46,336 nt of DNA, taken from Pseudonocardia xinjiangensis (GTDB lineage Bacteria; Actinomycetota; Actinomycetes; Mycobacteriales; Pseudonocardiaceae). The translations under genes and the position numbers were made by a program. Of this stretch, positions 42,736-46,336 are shown in pieces (position 1 is the stretch's first letter; each line of letters starts with the position of its first letter). The notes under the pieces are model-generated. The model saw only the letters and a program-made list of their open reading frames with translations. It ran no database searches and had not been told where the DNA came from. The DNA is taken from positions 1-46,336 of the forward strand of contig NZ_JAAXKY010000044.1 of NCBI RefSeq assembly GCF_012911925.1. The letters are read 5' to 3'.

Positions 42736-44384
42736 CAGCGCCGCAGAGCGAGTTTCCGGGCTTTCAGCACCAGATCCGAGGCGTTGTTCCGGACCCGCCG
42801 CTTGATCGCCTCGCTCCGGGTGTCCTGGCGGACGGCGGGAGCCGGCTCGACGTCGGGCTCCGGCACCACCACCTCGGCGGGTGCGCCTGCGGCCGTGATG
42901 GCCGCCTCGACCGCGCCGTAGACGCCGTCGGCGGTGGCGACCCAACCGCCGGCACCGGGCATGACTCCTGTCGTCTGACGCACCTCGACGATCACCGCCG
43001 GTACGACGCGGTCCCGGTTCGAGCCGCCGTCCCGGTAGGTGGCCCGGTCGGTCCGGCCGCCGAGCCCTCCCAGCCCCTGCATGAGCTGGCGCAGGTCCTC
43101 CAGCGACTCGTTGACCGCCGGTTCCCATCGGGAGCCGTTCTGCACCTCCACGTCCCAGCCGAGCTGGTCGTGTTCGGTGTGGCCCCGGCTCGGGTCCGAC
43201 CCCCGGCCGTCCGTGCTGAGCAGGTCGTGCCCGTGCACCATGCCCCGCAGCCAGTCCTCGCGGGAGGTGTTGACCCGGCCGGCCCGCACGTCGTCGCCCG
43301 CCCCGAACGCGTTCTCGATGCGGGCGCCGAGCACCCGGTCGGCAGGAGCGCCCTGCGCCCCGGCCGCCGCGTTGTAGGCGAAGCTGCTCACCATCAGGCC
43401 GACCCACTCGGTGAGGTTCGCGGCGATCGCAGCCCGCTCCTCCGCGTCGAGGAGACGGAAGGATGCGGCGAAGTCGGTGCGGGCCATGACCGCGTAGACG
43501 GCCTTGGCGAACTGCGCACGCTGCCTGTTCGCGCCCTCGTACAGGTAGTGGTTCAGCAGCTCGGTGAAACCGAGGAGCTCCCGGCTCGGCGCCCGGTACT
43601 CGGGCCGGGGAGCGTCACCGCCGCCGGAGGCGCCCGTCGTGGCAGCTACGGGAGCGGGCGCGGTGGCCGGCGCGGGCAGGCGGAGCAGGTCCTTCAGCCT
43701 GCCCTCGACATCCTCGGCCTTGCGGGTCTGCACGTTGACGCTCTCGCCCTTGAGCTGCTGGAAGAACGTCGGGATCCCGGCGAGCGGAACACCCGCGGTG
43801 ACCTGCAGGTGGGGAACCCATCTCGGCCCGGGCTCCAGGTAGGCGTCGGAGACGCCGCCTTCCAGCCGGTTCGCGCGGAACCGCGCCGCCCTGCCCGCCA
43901 TGCCAGCCCGGTACTGCTGGGAGAGCAGCTCACCCTCCAGCCGGAGCATCGAGGTCTTCATCCGGCTGTAGTCGCCGCGGTTGGCCATCCCCGGAGGATC
44001 GGTGACCATCTCGACGTGGTTCGGGTCCTCGGCCTGCAGCTGGAAGTAGTTGCGGTGGACGACGGGCCTGCCCTTCGGCAGGAGTTCGCCGTTCTCGCCG
44101 ACCGTGTGCCAGTTGCTGTCCTCGATCTCGAGGCCGACGTTGCGCTGCACGGGGACGGCGGTGCCGGGGACGTCAGGGGCGCCGTCGGGAGCGGCCGGCG
44201 CGGGTTCCTCGCGCTCCTCCAGCATCCGGGTGAGCGCCGCGTTGCCCGCCCGGCGTTGCAACGCCATGGCGGGCGCCCACTTCCCGCCCGCCGCGGGCGC
44301 CGCCTTCCCCGCACCGGAGGACCGTGCGCCCCGTGCCTGCTCCGCGCGTCGTGCGCCCGGGCGATGGGCAGGGTAGGACGCCAT
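42735..44384 (-). CDS. Large protein with an eCIS-cargo-like N-terminal motif
   Basis: A 549-residue protein I do not recognise as a whole. Residues 41-55 read ALQRRAGNAALTRML, the short motif that often opens actinobacterial proteins linked to extracellular contractile injection systems (usually with DUF4157). After an Ala/Pro linker, GLEIE (84-88) and VEMVTDPP (124-131) resemble the GxExE and ELVSPP strands of amidoligase-type folds. HLQVTAGV (192-199) and VMARTDF (about 299-305) are further conserved-looking segments. No signal peptide or membrane segment is present. No injection-system genes are in the window. It could be a cargo toxin or a modifying enzyme; both are inference. Confidence 0.78.
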   Translation of the reverse strand: MASYPAHRPGARRAEQARGARSSGAGKAAPAAGGKWAPAMALQRRAGNAALTRMLEEREEPAPAAPDGAPDVPGTAVPVQRNVGLEIEDSNWHTVGENGELLPKGRPVVHRNYFQLQAEDPNHVEMVTDPPGMANRGDYSRMKTSMLRLEGELLSQQYRAGMAGRAARFRANRLEGGVSDAYLEPGPRWVPHLQVTAGVPLAGIPTFFQQLKGESVNVQTRKAEDVEGRLKDLLRLPAPATAPAPVAATTGASGGGDAPRPEYRAPSRELLGFTELLNHYLYEGANRQRAQFAKAVYAVMARTDFAASFRLLDAEERAAIAANLTEWVGLMVSSFAYNAAAGAQGAPADRVLGARIENAFGAGDDVRAGRVNTSREDWLRGMVHGHDLLSTDGRGSDPSRGHTEHDQLGWDVEVQNGSRWEPAVNESLEDLRQLMQGLGGLGGRTDRATYRDGGSNRDRVVPAVIVEVRQTTGVMPGAGGWVATADGVYGAVEAAITAAGAPAEVVVPEPDVEPAPAVRQDTRSEAIKRRVRNNASDLVLKARKLALRR

Positions 44385-44398
44385 GGTTCACCTTCCGC

Positions 44399-44416
44399 GC
44401 CGGTCACCTGACCGGC
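44399..44416. promoter_or_regulatory. Perfect dyad before the eCIS-motif gene
   Basis: GCCGGTCA-CC-TGACCGGC, an 8-bp perfect palindrome with a 2-nt spacer, ends 15 nt upstream of the ATG of the 549-residue protein. It may be an operator or an RNA hairpin near the ribosome binding site GGAAGG. The remaining bases to 44499 hold nothing recognisable. Confidence 0.5.
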
Positions 44417-44499
44417 GATCGTCGAGTCGGCCGCCGCGCCCTTCCTGCGGCGACCGTTCAACTCTGAGCGTCACGGTGGCCCGGATCAAGCCCCGGGCG

Positions 44500-45783
44500 T
44501 CAGGCGAACAGCTTCTCCTGCTCCTCGCGCAGCTGGTCGACGAGCCGGCCGGGGGGCAGGGTCACGTCCGCGTAGGTGAGCACGGCGTCCTTCGGCACGT
44601 CCCTCCGGAGCACGCACCCCTCGGCCACGCCCATCGGCAGCAGCCCCTCGGCGCGGGTGACCGCCGTGGACTCGGCCACCCCGTAGGTGTCGTAGCCGCC
44701 GAGGCCGTCGATGGTCCGGCCGGCGGTGAGGTGCTGCTTCGCGGTGGTGACGACGTCGACGTGCGGGCCGGCCGGGGCGGCGAGGGCGGCGTCGCCGAAG
44801 TCGACGGCCCGCACCACCGAGTTGGGCACCTCGAAGTGGCACAGGTGGTAGGGGGCGTAGAAGCTGTACAACGGGCCCGTGCCCAGCTTGTAGAGCTCCA
44901 GGTAGTGGCGCTGCTTCGGGTCGTCGTGGGTGCCGAGCACGAAGATCCCGGGGCCCGGCTTCGCCTTCACGACGTAGTCGACGATGCCGCCGAGCTCGCG
45001 CAGCTCGTCCACGTCGTAGCGGCCGGTGAGCTCGTCGACGTGCCCGTCGTGGTCCCAGCCGTTCATGCCCCGCTTCGGCACGGTGAGGCCGAACGCGTTG
45101 GCCACGATCGCCTGTTCGAAGGAGACCTTCGTCCCGTCGGCGAAGCTCGTGACCATGTACGGGTCCTGGCCCCAGCGCTCGGCGAACGCCTTCTGCGTCG
45201 TCGGGGTGCGGTACTCGTCCTGCAGCCCCTTGATGTTGCCCGCGACCAGCGGCGTGACGCCCAGGCCCCGGACGAACCGCAGCAGGTTGCCCTGCACGCC
45301 GGGCTGGTCACCGTCGGCCCCGGTGAGCACGACGCCCGCCTCGCGGGCGCGATGGGCGAGCAGTGGCCCGACGGTGCCGTCGAGCTCGGCGTTCATCGTG
45401 ACCATCGGCAGGCCGCGCTCGATCGCCGCGACGGTGACCCGTGCGCCGAACTCCACGGCGCCGGTGACGTCGACGACGCAGTCCAGGTGGACGGCCTTGA
45501 GCAGCTCGAACGCGTCCTCGAGCACGGCCGGGGTGCCGTTGCTGATCGCAGTGTCGAGCTGGGAGGCGTCCTCCACCCGCACCGGTTCGACGCCCGCTTC
45601 CGTGTAGGCGCGCTCGGCGTTCGCGAGCGTCCGGTTCGCGATGGCGACCAGTGCCATGCCCGGCACCGAGTTGATGATCTGGTTGGCCAGGCCGCGGCCC
45701 ATGAAGCCGGCGCCGATCATGCCGACGCGGATCGGGCGGCCCTCGGCCTCGCGCTTCCGCAGCGCGGTGTCGACGATGATCAT
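44500..45783 (-). CDS. NAD(P)-dependent oxidoreductase with C-terminal SAF domain
   Basis: A 427-residue protein of the homoserine-dehydrogenase-like family with a SAF domain (COG4091 type). The Rossmann motif GxGxxG is Gly24-Ala-Gly26-Phe-Met-Gly29. VDVTGAVEFGARVTVAAIERG and TGADGDQPGVQGNL are in the substrate half, and a SAF-like C-terminus (EGCVLRRDVPKDAVLTYADVTL) follows. True homoserine dehydrogenase activity is unlikely. It overlaps the rfbC stop by 4 nt, so it probably acts in a sugar- or nucleotide-sugar pathway. The exact reaction is unknown. Confidence 0.85.
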   Translation of the reverse strand: MIIVDTALRKREAEGRPIRVGMIGAGFMGRGLANQIINSVPGMALVAIANRTLANAERAYTEAGVEPVRVEDASQLDTAISNGTPAVLEDAFELLKAVHLDCVVDVTGAVEFGARVTVAAIERGLPMVTMNAELDGTVGPLLAHRAREAGVVLTGADGDQPGVQGNLLRFVRGLGVTPLVAGNIKGLQDEYRTPTTQKAFAERWGQDPYMVTSFADGTKVSFEQAIVANAFGLTVPKRGMNGWDHDGHVDELTGRYDVDELRELGGIVDYVVKAKPGPGIFVLGTHDDPKQRHYLELYKLGTGPLYSFYAPYHLCHFEVPNSVVRAVDFGDAALAAPAGPHVDVVTTAKQHLTAGRTIDGLGGYDTYGVAESTAVTRAEGLLPMGVAEGCVLRRDVPKDAVLTYADVTLPPGRLVDQLREEQEKLFA

Positions 45784-46328
45784 CGTGCCTCCACCGCGCT
45801 CTCGCTGAGCAGCGGCCAGTTCGCGTCCTTCTCCGACACGCTGACCGGGGGGATCGGCCAGTCGATCCCGAGCGCCGGGTCGTCCCAGCGCAGGCCGCGC
45901 TCCGCGCCCGGGGTGTAGGCCGTGCTGACCTGGTAGATCACCTCGGCCTTGTCGGTGAGGGTGAGGTAGGCGTGCGCGAAGTTGCGCGGCACGTACATCG
46001 CCGTGCGGTTGTCCTCGGTGAGCTCGGCCCCGAACCACTGCAGGTAGGTGGGCGACTCCGGGCGCAGGTCGACGATGACGTCGTAGATCGCGCCGCGGTA
46101 GCAGCGGATCAGCTTGGTCTCGGCGTTCGGCTCCATCTGGTAGTGCAGCCCGCGCAGCGTGCCCGCCTTGTGGTTGAACGAGATGTTGGCCTGCTCGACC
46201 AGTGGTTCGAGACCGGCGTCGATGAACTCCTGGCGGCAGAAGGCGCGCGCGAAGAAGCCGCGGTCGTCCTCCAGGAGTGTGAGGTCGACCAGCGCCGACC
46301 CGGGGAGCGGGGTGGGGGAGATCTGCAT
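45780..46328 (-). CDS. rfbC: dTDP-4-dehydrorhamnose 3,5-epimerase-like protein
   Basis: A 182-residue cupin-type epimerase (RmlC). The catalytic His62 lies in TLRGLHYQ, and Tyr132 and Tyr138 in EVIYQVSTAYTPGAERG occupy the usual positions. The motif after the active site is FAHAYLTL where classic RmlC has FAHGF, so it may act on a related dTDP- or CDP-4-keto sugar. The ATG at 46328 lies 9 bases from the window edge, and the upstream genes are not visible. It is translationally coupled to the SAF oxidoreductase. rfbC is used as the family symbol only. Confidence 0.88.
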   Translation of the reverse strand: MQISPTPLPGSALVDLTLLEDDRGFFARAFCRQEFIDAGLEPLVEQANISFNHKAGTLRGLHYQMEPNAETKLIRCYRGAIYDVIVDLRPESPTYLQWFGAELTEDNRTAMYVPRNFAHAYLTLTDKAEVIYQVSTAYTPGAERGLRWDDPALGIDWPIPPVSVSEKDANWPLLSESAVEAR

Positions 46329-46336
46329 GGGGGGAG

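Noticed and set aside
42525..44411. 628-codon plus-strand frame opposite the eCIS-motif gene
   Set aside because: The minus-strand frame has the amino-acid composition of a globular protein and a recognisable motif; the plus frame is Arg/Gly/His-rich with no family similarity.
44383..45918. 511-codon plus-strand frame opposite the SAF oxidoreductase
   Set aside because: It is a shadow of a clear Rossmann/SAF gene on the minus strand.

Overview
This window looks like a chromosomal segment of a high-GC, mycelial-type actinobacterium, most likely a Pseudonocardiaceae member such as Pseudonocardia. That assignment is an inference from base composition, GTG starts, 1-4 nt gene overlaps, DUF2469, a WhiG-type sigma factor between xerC and rpsB, a TCGAAC-N4-GTTCGA LexA box, and the dxr-rip1-ispG-GNAT order. 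No tRNA, rRNA, CRISPR array or prophage was seen.

Region 1 (1-7426) is the ribosome and secretion block: a 5'-truncated CPBP membrane protease, then rpsP-khpA-rimM, trmD, rplS, lepB, rnhB and DUF2469. A two-gene cassette (small HTH protein plus stand-alone Clp N-domain protein) with its own paired palindromes sits between rimM and trmD. Region 2 (7427-18239) has an amidohydrolase, then yraN-yifB-dprA (DNA uptake and processing), then a tightly overlapping cassette of an acyl-CoA-dehydrogenase-like protein, a fused PIG-L deacetylase/methyltransferase and a GT2 glycosyltransferase. After it come xerC, a whiG-like sigma factor and a degenerate M23/LytM protein on the other strand.

Region 3 (18240-26282) is the conserved translation and lipid block rpsB-tsf-pyrH-frr-cdsA, a methyltransferase, two membrane proteins of unknown function and rlmN. 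Region 4 (26283-30795) is an insertion relative to the usual rlmN-DUF2631-dxr order: a decayed IS3-type remnant, an F420/LLM oxidoreductase and a compact repair group (ligC, mug, stand-alone Prim-Pol) that could cover glycosylase, gap-filling and sealing steps of base excision repair. Region 5 (30796-36122) is dxr-rip1, a HAD phosphatase, ispG and a DUF4081-GNAT protein (MEP isoprenoid pathway and regulated intramembrane proteolysis).

Region 6 (36189-46336) is accessory: a DUF574-type methyltransferase, a DrrAB-like ABC exporter divergent from a TetR gene with a nested palindromic operator, and an island made of two oppositely oriented IS481 remnants around a frameshifted DUF222/HNH gene with a perfect SOS box. 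It continues with a second TetR gene, a 549-residue protein carrying an N-terminal LQRRAGNAA motif like that of extracellular contractile injection system cargo, and the 3' end of a nucleotide-sugar locus (RmlC epimerase and SAF-domain oxidoreductase). Many genes carry a TANNNT-like -10 element 6-9 nt before the start codon, suggesting frequent leaderless transcription.
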